From Tritrichomonas musculus (Eukaryota; Parabasalia; Tritrichomonadida; Tritrichomonadidae): DNA of 64,000 bases. Positions 29,670 through 39,698 of this stretch are shown piece by piece. The notes under the pieces were generated by a model, which searched no databases, had not been told where the DNA came from, and saw only the letters and a list, made by a program, of their open reading frames with translations. Each line of letters starts with the position of its first letter. Position 1 is the stretch's first letter. The position numbers were made by a program, and so were the translations under genes. Location: contig JAPFFF010000001.1 of NCBI GenBank assembly GCA_039105265.1, forward strand, positions 6,448,001 through 6,512,000, read 5' to 3'.

Positions 29670-30875
29670 ATGATTGGAAACCAATTTTATCATTTCCTTT
29701 TTTTACAACTTCTTTTAATAAAAACATTTTCTTATCCATTTCCATCTACTGTAAAAAATCTCAATGATGATAATTTTCATGATATTATAGATAATCGCAA
29801 CAACAAATCAATTTTTATGGTAATGTTTCATGGTGAGCATTGTCCTGCGTGCAAAGCTGCTTATCCAGCTTTTGCAGAAGCCTCACGCAAAGGAATAGGA
29901 CTGGTTTCTTTTGGCCATGTTGATTGCTCTTCTAATTCACTTCTTTCATATAGATTCAAAATTCGAGCAATCCCAACTTTTATTGTCTTTCATCCGGGAG
30001 GAGAAACTTCATTTCGTGCATTTTCACGAACAGCTTCATCATTTTTAAATGGAGCTTTATCATATCTACCTGATTTTTCAGTTCCTGCAAACGCCACTTG
30101 GATTGATTTCAAAAACCACCCAGAAAATAATAACATGAATGCAATTGTGTATTTGACAGACAGATGGTCTATTCCTGATGATTGGAAAACTCTTGCTTTC
30201 AATTTCAGTACTTATCCCAATCTTACTTTTGGATATGCAAATGATCGTCATACAAAGAAAGAATTTACTGAAGTAATTAAAGAGAATCAAATTGGTATTG
30301 ACTTGAAAAAAGAATTCAGTAAAACAAAAGATCTTATAATATTCGTCAAAAATGGGTCTGCTACTAGATATGATGGGAAATTCGTTTTTCGCAGATTGCA
30401 AAGTGAAATATATCGACACTTCAATCTTGCACGTAAAATATATGAAAAGCCGCAGGAGAAATTATCTACTAAAGTCGATTTTATCGCAATGTGTTATAAT
30501 AAACAGCGTTATTGTGTAGTTGATACAACAAACTTCAATAACAAAGAATCAAACCTCTACTTAAGTAATGCATTGAAAAACATATCAAAGTCAGAAAAAT
30601 ACAAAAACCAGCCATTTCGCTTCCTTATCTGTGGTAAGACCTGTCCAAGCGTAAATATGAAATCTAAATGTGTTTACATATTTAACAAGAACAAAGATGA
30701 AATGCTGGAAATTAGTCTTGAACAATTTGACGATATAAACAATCCAAACAATCAAAAAGAAATAGAAAAAATTGTTTCGGAAAATTTAGATAAAGTTCTT
30801 TCTAATGAAGTGAAATGGCATCCTTCTGTTTTTGCCTATGCTCAAAATCATGCAAGTAAACAAAGTGAACTTTAA
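29670..30875 (+). CDS. Secreted thioredoxin-fold (PDI-like) protein
   Basis: 401 residues from the ATG at 29670; the frame is open for 11 more codons upstream but only from a TTG. An N-terminal signal peptide is evident (FYHFLFLQLLLIKTFS). The thioredoxin domain follows at about 25-135, with the redox pair CPAC at 58-61 (in FHGEHCPACKAAYPAF), the VDCS strand and the cis-proline IRAIPTF. CPAC is rarer than the CGHC of classical PDI but is compatible with disulfide exchange. The remaining 260 residues look like further, non-catalytic thioredoxin-like domains, with a few isolated Cys residues. It probably works in the ER lumen; the C-terminus QSEL is at best a weak KDEL-like signal. No C-terminal membrane segment is seen. 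Confidence 0.85.
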   Translation: MIGNQFYHFLFLQLLLIKTFSYPFPSTVKNLNDDNFHDIIDNRNNKSIFMVMFHGEHCPACKAAYPAFAEASRKGIGLVSFGHVDCSSNSLLSYRFKIRAIPTFIVFHPGGETSFRAFSRTASSFLNGALSYLPDFSVPANATWIDFKNHPENNNMNAIVYLTDRWSIPDDWKTLAFNFSTYPNLTFGYANDRHTKKEFTEVIKENQIGIDLKKEFSKTKDLIIFVKNGSATRYDGKFVFRRLQSEIYRHFNLARKIYEKPQEKLSTKVDFIAMCYNKQRYCVVDTTNFNNKESNLYLSNALKNISKSEKYKNQPFRFLICGKTCPSVNMKSKCVYIFNKNKDEMLEISLEQFDDINNPNNQKEIEKIVSENLDKVLSNEVKWHPSVFAYAQNHASKQSEL

Positions 30876-31423
30876 ATTCATTTTCACCTTTGAATTTGCC
30901 TATCATATATTGAAATTATTATGTAGCATGCGCATTCATATGTTGATTATTAATACCTTTTCATAAAAATTATAATATTATTTTCTTTCTTTCATCGCTA
31001 TTAAAACTGATAATCGTGTAGTTGATATTTTTTTGATATAGTTTATTTTAGTCTGTTGCCAATCTCCAATGAAATTATAAAATTATTAATTTTATTTTCA
31101 TCATATAATTTTTAATTTAAAGCCAATCATTTAATGAATTTATTATATTTATTACATTATCATAAATTTTAAAGATTAAAATAAAGCAACCTTTGAGAAG
31201 TTGCTGGAATCAGCTTATATGTAATGTGAAAAAAAACATATATGAATTAGTTAAAATAGTTGTTTTTAGGACATAATCTTATTTTAAATCTTTTTTATTT
31301 TCCATTTATATGCCTAATTTTTTCAAAAAATAAACTTATTTGAATTAACTAATTCAATTATTTCAATACAATCAAAATGTATTTATTCAAAAAACATTAA
31401 TGTTTTTCTCAATTCATTAAAAG
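30876..31423. other. Intergenic
   Basis: 548 AT-rich bases between two plus-strand genes; nothing recognised beyond A/T runs. Confidence 0.5.
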
Positions 31424-33769
31424 ATGAACTTTATTAAAAAACTCTTTTCCAATTGGTTTAAATCAAAAGAAGAAATACCAAGCGTTGAATTACCACCAAC
31501 AAAGCCATTCTTATTCAAGGATACTATTAAATCTCCAAAACATGCGGATAATATTAGGAGATTAAAGAAATTAAATTTGTATCAATATGAAATGGATGAA
31601 AATAGCCTAAAAAATGATCAAAAAATCAATTTATCTAATGATAAAAAATTGGAATCAAATGGTAAAATTAGATCTTTAGAAAATCAATCAGAAATTCAAC
31701 CCAAAGCAAAAGTAGACATTATATTAGAGGCGTTATCTGAAGAAATAATATCAAATAAGCCATCTTTGTCAATGTTTTCTCCTCCAAAGAGTATAGATGC
31801 CAGCAATGTACATACCGAGACATTTCAACTTGATTTTAAACCCGGAGCAAAAGTTAGTGATACATTAGAGCCTTCAAATCATGAAGTAGCAGAATCAAAA
31901 CAATCAGAATTTTCTTTCAAATTCCCCAAATTTCAAGAGCAAGGCGCAAAATCAAAAAGCGCATTGGAGACTATTTCCAAATTAGATGCATCAAAGTCAG
32001 AGCAAAACCACAGAGAAATTGGCTCCATTCCTGAATCATCTTTCAAACTTACTTCATTTAATGTTACAATACCAAATAAGAGTTCATGGAATCCTCCAAA
32101 TCCTGCATCGTCAAAGCCAATAAAAAAATCAAATGAACCACCAACTACATTTAGACTTCCAATATCTTTAGATTATAGCAGTAAGGAGTCGTCATCAAGA
32201 GAAAATAATCTGGATCACTTATCATTGCCTAAAAGTAGCTGGAATCCATCTCTGCAAGTAAAAGAAAGTAATTGGGAAGGACCTCCAAGTGGAAGTAGTT
32301 GGAATCCTCCAAGTGGAAGTAGCTGGAATCCTCCAAGTGGAAGTAGCTGGAATCCTCCAAGTGGAAGTAGCTGGAATCCTCCAAGTGGAAGTAGCTGGAA
32401 TCCTCCAAGTGGAAGTAGTTGGAATCCTCCAAGTGGAAGTAGTTGGAATCCTCCAAGTGGAAGTAGTTGGAATCCTCCAAGTGGAAGTAGCTGGAATCCT
32501 CCAAATGAAAGTAGCTGGAATCCTCCAAGTGGAAGTAGCTGGAATCCTCCAAGTGGAAGTAGTTGGAATCCTCCAAGTGGAAGTAGCTGGAATCCTCCAA
32601 ATGAAAGTAGCTGGAATCCTCCAAATGAAAGTAGCTGGAATCCTCCAAGTGGAAGTAGCTGGAATCCTCCAAGTGGAAGTAGTTGGAATCCTCCAAGTGG
32701 AAGTAGCTGGAATCCTCCAAATGAAAGTAGCTGGAATCCTCCAAGTGGAAGTAGTTGGAATCCTCCAAATGAAAGTAGCTGGAATCCTCCAAGTGGAAGT
32801 AGTTGGAATCCTCCAAGTGGAAGTAGTTGGAATCCTCCAAGTGGAAGTAGCTGGGAAAAGCCACCTTTGCCTGACAAAAAAGAACATCACAGATCTCGTG
32901 ATGTCCCTATTTATGTAATGACAGATCTTCACATGAATCCTGAGCCTCTTTACGGAGCAGTTAGCCTCACTGATGGCATTGTGATGATCAATGGTGATAT
33001 CATAACAGGCGTCACATTTGACCGAAATACGAACAAACTTGGATCTAAGAAAAACCACAGAATACAAAAGACGGTGAAAGGAACCTGGACTGATCCGTTG
33101 GCGGCAATCAAAATATTGGAAAAAAGGAAATCCAAATACCCGCTTATCGTGGGCTTTGGTAATCATGAGCTGGTCTCGAGCAATCAAAAGACTCCATATT
33201 CATACCATGGATCATCAATTGCAAATATCTATGACTGGATAAAAGCCTTAAAACGTATTGATGCTATCCCAGTGTGTACCTGGCCTGATTTAAGTCATAA
33301 AGGAGCCTATAATTATTATAAGTATTCAACGAGCTACTTTTTCTCCTATGTAACAAGTAAATATCATCAAAATAGAGCTGAGTATGAGCAAAATGGAGTT
33401 ATGAAAATTTCAAGCGATATTAAAAGTATTTGTGATTCAAGTACTAAAGAAATACATTTGTTATTGCACGCTTCTTTTCAAGAAGGTACAAAAGTTATGA
33501 GAGCAATCATTCATAGTTTAGCAAATATGAATTTGAATTTCAATATTTTTTCTGTCCATTTTGTATATTATTTGGGACACAAGCATGGAAGTGCAATTGA
33601 GCCTGCTTATCAAATACATGGTAATTATTGGGAAGGGAAAGTAGAGGAAATAATTTCGGGAAAGCATAAAACAATCCGTTGCATATTTCCAAATTGTGCT
33701 GATGACTGTGTTAAAATTGACACTAAAGGGCAAAAAAGCATGAAGGCGCGATTTATTTCAAAAAGATAA
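31424..33769 (+). CDS. Calcineurin-like metallophosphoesterase with SGSSWNPP repeats
   Basis: 781 residues in three parts. Residues 1-288 are charged and disordered. Residues 289-475 are 23 tandem copies of the octapeptide SGSSWNPP (five are NESSWNPP) plus a partial copy. Residues 495-780 are a calcineurin-like phosphoesterase: TDLHMN (Asp501, His503), NGDII, GNHE at 579-582, LLLHASF and GHKHG at 718-722, i.e. all five metal-binding motifs in order. Such enzymes hydrolyse phosphomono- or diesters with two metal ions; the substrate cannot be told here. No signal peptide or membrane segment is present, so it is likely cytosolic. The Trp/Pro repeat could be a spacer or a binding platform. Its fusion to a phosphoesterase is not one I know. 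Confidence 0.88.
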   Translation: MNFIKKLFSNWFKSKEEIPSVELPPTKPFLFKDTIKSPKHADNIRRLKKLNLYQYEMDENSLKNDQKINLSNDKKLESNGKIRSLENQSEIQPKAKVDIILEALSEEIISNKPSLSMFSPPKSIDASNVHTETFQLDFKPGAKVSDTLEPSNHEVAESKQSEFSFKFPKFQEQGAKSKSALETISKLDASKSEQNHREIGSIPESSFKLTSFNVTIPNKSSWNPPNPASSKPIKKSNEPPTTFRLPISLDYSSKESSSRENNLDHLSLPKSSWNPSLQVKESNWEGPPSGSSWNPPSGSSWNPPSGSSWNPPSGSSWNPPSGSSWNPPSGSSWNPPSGSSWNPPSGSSWNPPSGSSWNPPNESSWNPPSGSSWNPPSGSSWNPPSGSSWNPPNESSWNPPNESSWNPPSGSSWNPPSGSSWNPPSGSSWNPPNESSWNPPSGSSWNPPNESSWNPPSGSSWNPPSGSSWNPPSGSSWEKPPLPDKKEHHRSRDVPIYVMTDLHMNPEPLYGAVSLTDGIVMINGDIITGVTFDRNTNKLGSKKNHRIQKTVKGTWTDPLAAIKILEKRKSKYPLIVGFGNHELVSSNQKTPYSYHGSSIANIYDWIKALKRIDAIPVCTWPDLSHKGAYNYYKYSTSYFFSYVTSKYHQNRAEYEQNGVMKISSDIKSICDSSTKEIHLLLHASFQEGTKVMRAIIHSLANMNLNFNIFSVHFVYYLGHKHGSAIEPAYQIHGNYWEGKVEEIISGKHKTIRCIFPNCADDCVKIDTKGQKSMKARFISKR
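32288..32860 (+). repeat. 24-bp coding minisatellite, 23 copies plus a partial
   Basis: The unit AGTGGAAGTAGCTGGAATCC+TCCA repeats exactly every 24 bp from 32288 to 32839, followed by one partial unit. Units 10, 14, 15, 19 and 21 carry AATGAA for AGTGGA, and AGC/AGT alternates at the third codon. The near identity points to recent expansion by slippage or unequal exchange. As the period is a multiple of three, long shadow frames appear on both strands here and should be ignored. Confidence 0.95.
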
Positions 33770-34234
33770 AATAAAATATCAAAATGTATTTAATGAAATA
33801 ATTTTCACACTACAATCATTAAAGGAACTTCATTTTTTTGATGCTCTCAAAAAGTTTCTATGTGTTTATAATTTGATCTGAATATTAGAATGTTGTTATC
33901 ATGATTCCATGATTAAATCTTTATATAGAGTGTTGTATAAAATTGCATGATAATTAAACTAATTCAATATTATTATCAAAATTTTTTTTGTATTATTATG
34001 CATATTTACTACTATGGACAACTTTTACATTTTGATTATTTAAATTTAATCTTGAAACTTTGCAAAATGATTTTCTTATTTTTCAATTGTCCTGAAGCAT
34101 TTTACAAGAATTTCATTATCTTACAATAAATATCCCCTCGCTTTTTCCTGATAAACAACTCATAAAATTTATGGTAAAATAAAAGCATATTACATGCTAA
34201 AATTAAAAATCAAAAAAAGATAATTATAATATAT
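33770..34234. other. Convergent intergenic region
   Basis: 465 AT-rich bases between convergent 3' ends. A 60-codon frame at 33947-34129 is Phe/Ile/Tyr-rich and looks like chance. Nothing else seen. Confidence 0.5.
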
Positions 34235-35542
34235 TTATTCATTAACAAAATAATTATATAACTTAATATCATCTAAATCAAATATGTAAAAAGAAGATGT
34301 AACAATAAAATGTAACAAAAATAAAATGATTGTTATGGTTGAACTTTCCTGATAACATACTATTCTTCCTAATAAAAGAGTCAAAGAAATTCGAATAATG
34401 ACAATTCTTGTTAGAAAAGATCCAAATATAGTAGAAACAGGTAACTTCAATGCTAAAATTATAATGAATGAAATGAACATTATATAAATATAATCTTTTA
34501 ACGATTTAAAGCAAGCAAATGGCCATAAAAATGGAATTATCAAAATAGATGTTAGAAAAAGTCCGTTGGAATCAGATGATAAGCATGAAAATAATAGATC
34601 ATTCAATGTAAAAGAATCAAATGTAATCTTTGCGAATCCAATTGATCGGTCTGCAATGATTACAAATAAAAAATTAATTACAACCGCTAGAACAAAGAGA
34701 AAGAAACGAGAAAATTGGGTAAATGACATGACCATGTAAATAATGAATAGAGGAATATATACAGCTAAATACTCTATTCTCATTATAATGCAAAAGAATG
34801 ATGAAATCATTGAAAATAATATGATAAAAAACCATTTTTTGAGAGAGCAATCTTCTTTTTGTGAAAAATTGATTGAACAAAATGTGTAAAAAGAAAGGAA
34901 AATAATAACAATTTGTAAAGAAAAAGAGGTAAAAGGTGAAAATATATTCATTAAATATTTGTCAGATAAAAAGATGAGCACGGTAAATATAAGGCCAGAA
35001 AATTGATTTTGGTTTGAAAATGTAAGAGTTTTAAAAAAAGCATAAAAAAAGATAATTGCTGAAAGAATCGAAAGCATGTTGAAATCAGTTTCCATATGAA
35101 ATTTTTCTCTAATTTTGGATGCAAAAGTTAGATTATATATATTCAATTTCAGATTTAAGTATGAATTGAAATCAACTGTAGAGTTATAAACTAATGTTTC
35201 AAGTCGAAAATCGCCATTAAATGGAGGTTGAAATTGAAAATCTTTCTTGTTTTTATCTTCAGATTTGGATAATAAAGTAAATAAAAATGAATAATTAAAA
35301 TAGGAAAGAACAATTATAAAAAGTAATATAAAAAATGATGGCAATGAGCTTTGATTAACATGAATCAAATTCATATTATATTTTGGTGTTTTTTTTGGAT
35401 TATAAGAATTATTAATTGTATTAAAATTAATATAATTTAGCGGATCATTTTCAAGTGATATTTTAGAAATCTTTTCTTTGTTATGAATTTCTTCTTCTTT
35501 AAATGGCCTGCTTTTTGGTGGATGATTTAATAAATCAGCCAT
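34235..35542 (-). CDS. Multi-pass membrane protein of unknown function
   Basis: 435 residues. The first 65 are polar and Lys/Asn-rich, presumably cytosolic. A first membrane segment follows (SLPSFFILLFIIVLSYF), then a loop of about 70 residues with N-S-T and N-L-T glycosylation sequons, and about nine more hydrophobic helices to the C-terminus (for example IIFFYAFFKTLTF, FFIILFSMISSFFCIIM, FLFVLAVVINFLFVII). The large first loop between helix 1 and 2 recalls GT-C type glycosyltransferases or PIG-family ER proteins, but I see no clear DxD or other catalytic motif, so no function is claimed. The C-terminus is short and polar. Confidence 0.75.
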   Translation of the reverse strand: MADLLNHPPKSRPFKEEEIHNKEKISKISLENDPLNYINFNTINNSYNPKKTPKYNMNLIHVNQSSLPSFFILLFIIVLSYFNYSFLFTLLSKSEDKNKKDFQFQPPFNGDFRLETLVYNSTVDFNSYLNLKLNIYNLTFASKIREKFHMETDFNMLSILSAIIFFYAFFKTLTFSNQNQFSGLIFTVLIFLSDKYLMNIFSPFTSFSLQIVIIFLSFYTFCSINFSQKEDCSLKKWFFIILFSMISSFFCIIMRIEYLAVYIPLFIIYMVMSFTQFSRFFLFVLAVVINFLFVIIADRSIGFAKITFDSFTLNDLLFSCLSSDSNGLFLTSILIIPFLWPFACFKSLKDYIYIMFISFIIILALKLPVSTIFGSFLTRIVIIRISLTLLLGRIVCYQESSTITIILFLLHFIVTSSFYIFDLDDIKLYNYFVNE

Positions 35543-35969
35543 TCAAATTCTTTTATCAAAAATTCATTTCAAAAATTCAATTCTTTTCTGTTTCTAACAT
35601 TGAATTGGATTTACATTGATTCATTAGCATTTTGTGTTTACTTGTGCGGAATAAAATAATTAATCAATGATCCTTCATTCTAATGTTCTCTGTATTTAAA
35701 TGAATTATGTTTTGCATAATATGCATTTGAACTACATCACCATTTAGATTCCGAAAAAATGTCCATTTAAAAAAAAGGCTTATTCAAATATTTGAATGAG
35801 CTTTCAAACTTTATCAAAATGAAAAAAATGCAATGAGTTTGTTAATTAATTATATTAAAAAATTAAATGTTAAATGAATTTTATGCTTTATGTTATCCTG
35901 AATGCTTTGAAATTTCATAGAAAACTTTTTGAAAAGTTAAATATTCACCAATTCCAAAAGATCATTTAA
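35543..35969. promoter_or_regulatory. Divergent intergenic region
   Basis: 427 bp between two divergent start codons; both promoters should lie here. No distinct motif recognised. Confidence 0.4.
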
Positions 35970-38645
35970 ATGAGTAAACAGCGTTTTATCGGGCCAGTTT
36001 TCGTAGAATTCAGAGATGCTTTAAAGAAAAACGATTTAAAGTCAGCGCGCCGTTTAAAGCAAGAACTGCAAAATCTTTATAAAAAAAAGCCGAAATTGCC
36101 ACCTTTTCATCGTGCTGCAGAAATGCTTTATGATTCAAAAGCTGGAAAAGAGACTGAAGCAATCACTGAAGCGCGCTATCTAGCCAAACTTCCAGATTTG
36201 TATGCTGAGATAGCACAAAGTGTTATTGATACTTTTGAAAACTTCAACTATCCTGAGGAACTTATTGAATACTTAGATGATGTTCATAAGCGTTTTAAAA
36301 ATGACCGTAATACAACAGAAAAGCTATTTACTCATCTTTTACTAGTTTCAAGGTTCAACCAAGCGCAAGTTGTTGCAATGGAATTATACAGAATCAAAAA
36401 GAGTTCACAGCATGCTCTTTATGCAGCTGCTGCCGCCTTTTTGCGCGCAAGATCTGTCGATGACGAAATCAAAAAATTCCAGCAATATAACCTTAATCCA
36501 AATGAAATCGAAAATCTAAAAAAGCAAAGACAATTGTACTATAATTTTGCAATCAAACTTGTTACTCAATCTGATGATAAATGCATGGATGGAATTCAAA
36601 TAATTGTTGAAAGTTTTATTGAATTAGAGCAATACGATAATGCAATTGCTGCTTTAAATGAAAACAAAGAAAACACTTTTTCTGCTAATGAAATCATTTA
36701 TTATCGTCTCATGATTAAGTGCCTTGAACAAAAGGAAAAATCGCAAGACGAAGAGAACCAAATAGCTGAGTTGGCATTAAAGGTTATAGAAGAAATTAAC
36801 CCTGATTCGATTGATGAATGGTGGCTAATTGTTAAGTATCACGCAGATCCCAATCAAATAATAGATAAGTATATTGATAAATACAGAGGTGCTTTTCTAG
36901 CAAAAATTGAATATGAATTGAAACAAATTTTAAACAAAAACGATATTGAAAATCATATAAACCGATTTAATCAATTAGTTTTAGACTATTCGAACAAATA
37001 TGCAAATAAACCTTTTGTTTTTGATGATTTGCTTCCTTATTTTGTTTCAAAGAAAGAAAATCAGAATGATTTAGTGAAGCCGGTATTATCAATTATCTCA
37101 ATTCTCTCAAATAATTCAACATTCAATTCGCCTTTTGTATCAGCAGTAACTGACGAGATGAGAAACAAATTAATTGATATTCTAAAAAGTTCAAACGACT
37201 TCACAATTCGTTCATATACCAACGGAAAAGTCTTAGCAACTGAAAAAGAGACGCAATTTATAAAGAATGCTCTCCAAACCAAAGAAAATATTGATAATGA
37301 AAACAGCAAAATACTTCCAGTTTATCTACAATATATGATTCGTCAATTTAATCATATGCATGATTTGAATTATTTGTATTATCCGATATCACTCTTTTTC
37401 AAATTAAATGAAAAGCAAGGAGAATGTCAACAGCATTTTTCACAAGCAGTTCTAACAAATGATTCTCTCAATTTTGAATTTGAAAATAGCTTCTTAAATA
37501 AAGAGTCAATGGCAATTCTAGTTCGTGCTTCTGGTTTCCTTGGATTGACCCGACTACAACGAGACATTTTCTTTGCATCTCTAAGAGTTGATGGAATTCA
37601 ACTTCTCTCATTAGCACCAATGATTGTTCCTGATTTGATACGCAACTGGGATCTTCTTCTACTGAGTGAATATCAGCAAAGAGTTGGTGAATTTACACGT
37701 GTTTCTCTCAAAATGATCATGACATTATTTACAATTATCCCTGGTTTTAATCAAAAGAATTTCTTCGCTTCCTTCGATTTGATTCAGTTCAAAAAAGATC
37801 TTGAAATGAATGAAGTTTCATATTTCTTTGTTCTTCTTGGATTCCTTTTAAATGGAGCGATTTCTCTCAATTTAAGCGAGGATGTTTCTTCAATCTTCGT
37901 TAGTCATGAGGATAAAAGTGAAATTAATGTTGATCCAGGAATGATGTCTATAAATGAGTTTAATTTCAAAAAAGTTGCACCTTATCAAAAAGAATTTGTT
38001 GACAGGTATTATGGAAAATATGACACAACTATTTTTCCACTTTATTTCAATGATGATGAGCTTCAACAATCAATATTTCCAACAAAAAATTTAATTGAAT
38101 CAAAGTCATCATCATTATCTTCAAATTTGGTTAATATGAATCAATTGTTGTTTGAGCTTAATTCACTTGTTAATTTGATTTTCATTTTGAAAACTGAGAA
38201 GGAAAAATCTATTTTGACCAAAAATAGTAATAATAATAACGCTCAAACTTCTTCAGATTTAAATGATATTTTAAACTTCGTTGAAAATAGTTTAATTTGT
38301 AAGAATTGGAATGTTGTTTCAGAGTTTGCTAAGTCAGGAAAACTTGAATCATATAATGATGATTGTGAGTTGAGCTTTTTACAGGTTTTGGCACTGGTTG
38401 CTATTGCTGCTATTTCAAGGAAAGAAAAGAAAAATGAGATTAAAGAAATAGTTGAGAAAGAAGGAAAGAAAGTGATCAATAGATTAATGGAGAAAATTGG
38501 CAACAAAGTTTCTTCTGATTATTCTGATGATTTTGTAAATGGTGATATAGCACAAGCTTGGAAAGATACAGTTGCTAACTCTTTATTTGACAATCAAATC
38601 AAAGCTGTGAATTATACAATTGATCATTTAAAGGCAGCTTTGTAA
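35970..38645 (+). CDS. NatB auxiliary subunit NAA25 (Mdm20)-like
   Basis: 891 residues, close to the length of NAA25 (about 970 in human). The N-terminal half is a TPR-like solenoid: paired helices such as FRDALKKNDLKSARRLKQEL and YPEELIEYLDDVHKRFKND, and the segment KYRGAFLAKIEYE matches the RGPYLAxLE motif I associate with NAA25. NAA25 wraps the catalytic subunit NAA20 and anchors NatB to ribosomes, where it acetylates nascent chains starting Met-Asp, Met-Glu, Met-Asn or Met-Gln. The C-terminal half is more diverged and contains Asn-rich insertions (near residue 750). The main alternative is NAA15, the NatA scaffold. The stop codon is directly followed by AATAAAATAAA. Confidence 0.7.
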   Translation: MSKQRFIGPVFVEFRDALKKNDLKSARRLKQELQNLYKKKPKLPPFHRAAEMLYDSKAGKETEAITEARYLAKLPDLYAEIAQSVIDTFENFNYPEELIEYLDDVHKRFKNDRNTTEKLFTHLLLVSRFNQAQVVAMELYRIKKSSQHALYAAAAAFLRARSVDDEIKKFQQYNLNPNEIENLKKQRQLYYNFAIKLVTQSDDKCMDGIQIIVESFIELEQYDNAIAALNENKENTFSANEIIYYRLMIKCLEQKEKSQDEENQIAELALKVIEEINPDSIDEWWLIVKYHADPNQIIDKYIDKYRGAFLAKIEYELKQILNKNDIENHINRFNQLVLDYSNKYANKPFVFDDLLPYFVSKKENQNDLVKPVLSIISILSNNSTFNSPFVSAVTDEMRNKLIDILKSSNDFTIRSYTNGKVLATEKETQFIKNALQTKENIDNENSKILPVYLQYMIRQFNHMHDLNYLYYPISLFFKLNEKQGECQQHFSQAVLTNDSLNFEFENSFLNKESMAILVRASGFLGLTRLQRDIFFASLRVDGIQLLSLAPMIVPDLIRNWDLLLLSEYQQRVGEFTRVSLKMIMTLFTIIPGFNQKNFFASFDLIQFKKDLEMNEVSYFFVLLGFLLNGAISLNLSEDVSSIFVSHEDKSEINVDPGMMSINEFNFKKVAPYQKEFVDRYYGKYDTTIFPLYFNDDELQQSIFPTKNLIESKSSSLSSNLVNMNQLLFELNSLVNLIFILKTEKEKSILTKNSNNNNAQTSSDLNDILNFVENSLICKNWNVVSEFAKSGKLESYNDDCELSFLQVLALVAIAAISRKEKKNEIKEIVEKEGKKVINRLMEKIGNKVSSDYSDDFVNGDIAQAWKDTVANSLFDNQIKAVNYTIDHLKAAL

Positions 38646-39011
38646 ATAAAATAAATAAAATTTAAGTGTTGCTAATTTATTTATGTATTTCATGAAATAT
38701 AAATTTGAAAATTTTGGGTTTTCTTATCCCCAAATAATTTTATTTTACAAAATGTTTTCTATTTACAAAGATATTTTGATTCAAAAATATTTGTATATCT
38801 AATGTTATGATAAAAAATGAATATTTAATAATATCAAACTTCAAAAAAAAATAATATTGTTTACTAGAATTGGAGATATCTCTTGTCAGTCTTATTCATG
38901 AATTTTATGTAATTAAAATATCTTTAAGGTATAGCCTCAGTCGTTTATTATAAGTCTCATCCTGTGTGATCAATCATCTTTTATCTTTCAGAAAAAGTTT
39001 CACAATTTGAA
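38646..39011. other. Intergenic
   Basis: 366 AT-rich bases between two plus-strand genes; nothing recognised. Confidence 0.5.
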
Positions 39012-39518
39012 ATGGGTCAAGAAGGGAGTACCGATGTAACTCCGTCTGATCTTTCTGATGCTACAAAAATTAATTCAGAAAATCAAGCTGAAATCGAATC
39101 ACTAAATACAGATATTTATTCTCGCCAAAATTATTCTTATCAAATGGCGCTCGATAGTTACATGAAAAAATCAAAACCTTCTGAAGAGAGCCAGCTGTTT
39201 GTTGACAATTTTTACATTGAAATATTAAAAGGTTACAATCAACAAATTCTACGAAAATCTAATTTTAAAAATATTCAGAATATTAATAGTAATAATAAAT
39301 TGGATAATATAGCATTAAAAAACGATAATCAATCTGAAATAGAACAAATAATTCACGAAACAAATGAAATATACAACCACAAGCTTCCTGCACTAGTAAC
39401 ATATAATTGTAACTTGAAGAATTTAATAGAAATAAAAAAGCAGCCAAGTGCCACTAAAAATGAATGTAATGAAGAGAGTCAAATATTTAGTCCAGATTGT
39501 ACGATTCTTAATTCATAA
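39012..39518 (+). CDS. Hypothetical protein with possible myristoylation site
   Basis: 168 residues, Asn/Ser/Glu-rich. It begins MGQEGST, which fits the N-myristoylation pattern (Gly2, Ser6), so it may attach to membranes. Residues about 35-85 contain a helical, Tyr-rich segment (SRQNYSYQMALDSYMKK, then FYIEILKGYNQQIL) and the rest is polar. I do not recognise a family. Codon use is host-like. Confidence 0.6.
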   Translation: MGQEGSTDVTPSDLSDATKINSENQAEIESLNTDIYSRQNYSYQMALDSYMKKSKPSEESQLFVDNFYIEILKGYNQQILRKSNFKNIQNINSNNKLDNIALKNDNQSEIEQIIHETNEIYNHKLPALVTYNCNLKNLIEIKKQPSATKNECNEESQIFSPDCTILNS

Positions 39519-39698
39519 CATCTTTTTATATTGATGTTAAACGATATTATTTCCAATGAGATATTTTAGCTTGTTTTACAATCACAGATATGATTTAATG
39601 AATTGTTAGTAAATAAAAGAGATTTCAATTTGAAAATTCGTTTTTTTAAAAAAAGTTTTAGAAAATTTTATGCTACTTGAATGGATGAATCAATTAAT
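39519..39698. repeat. Orphan copy of the 5' end of the katanin-like gene
   Basis: Bases 39650-39699 match 40676-40725 without a mismatch: 31 bp of leader, the start codon and the first six codons (MDESIN). The copy at 39681 therefore has a start codon but its frame runs into the inserted element and closes within 21 codons. The first 130 bp of this interval hold nothing recognisable. Confidence 0.85.

Noticed and set aside
32215-33187. Long minus-strand and second plus-strand frames over the phosphoesterase gene
   Set aside because: They are produced by the 24-bp repeat, which is a multiple of three and lacks stops in several frames.
33947-34129. 60-codon plus-strand frame
   Set aside because: Phe/Ile/Tyr-rich and in a convergent intergenic gap; composition expected by chance.
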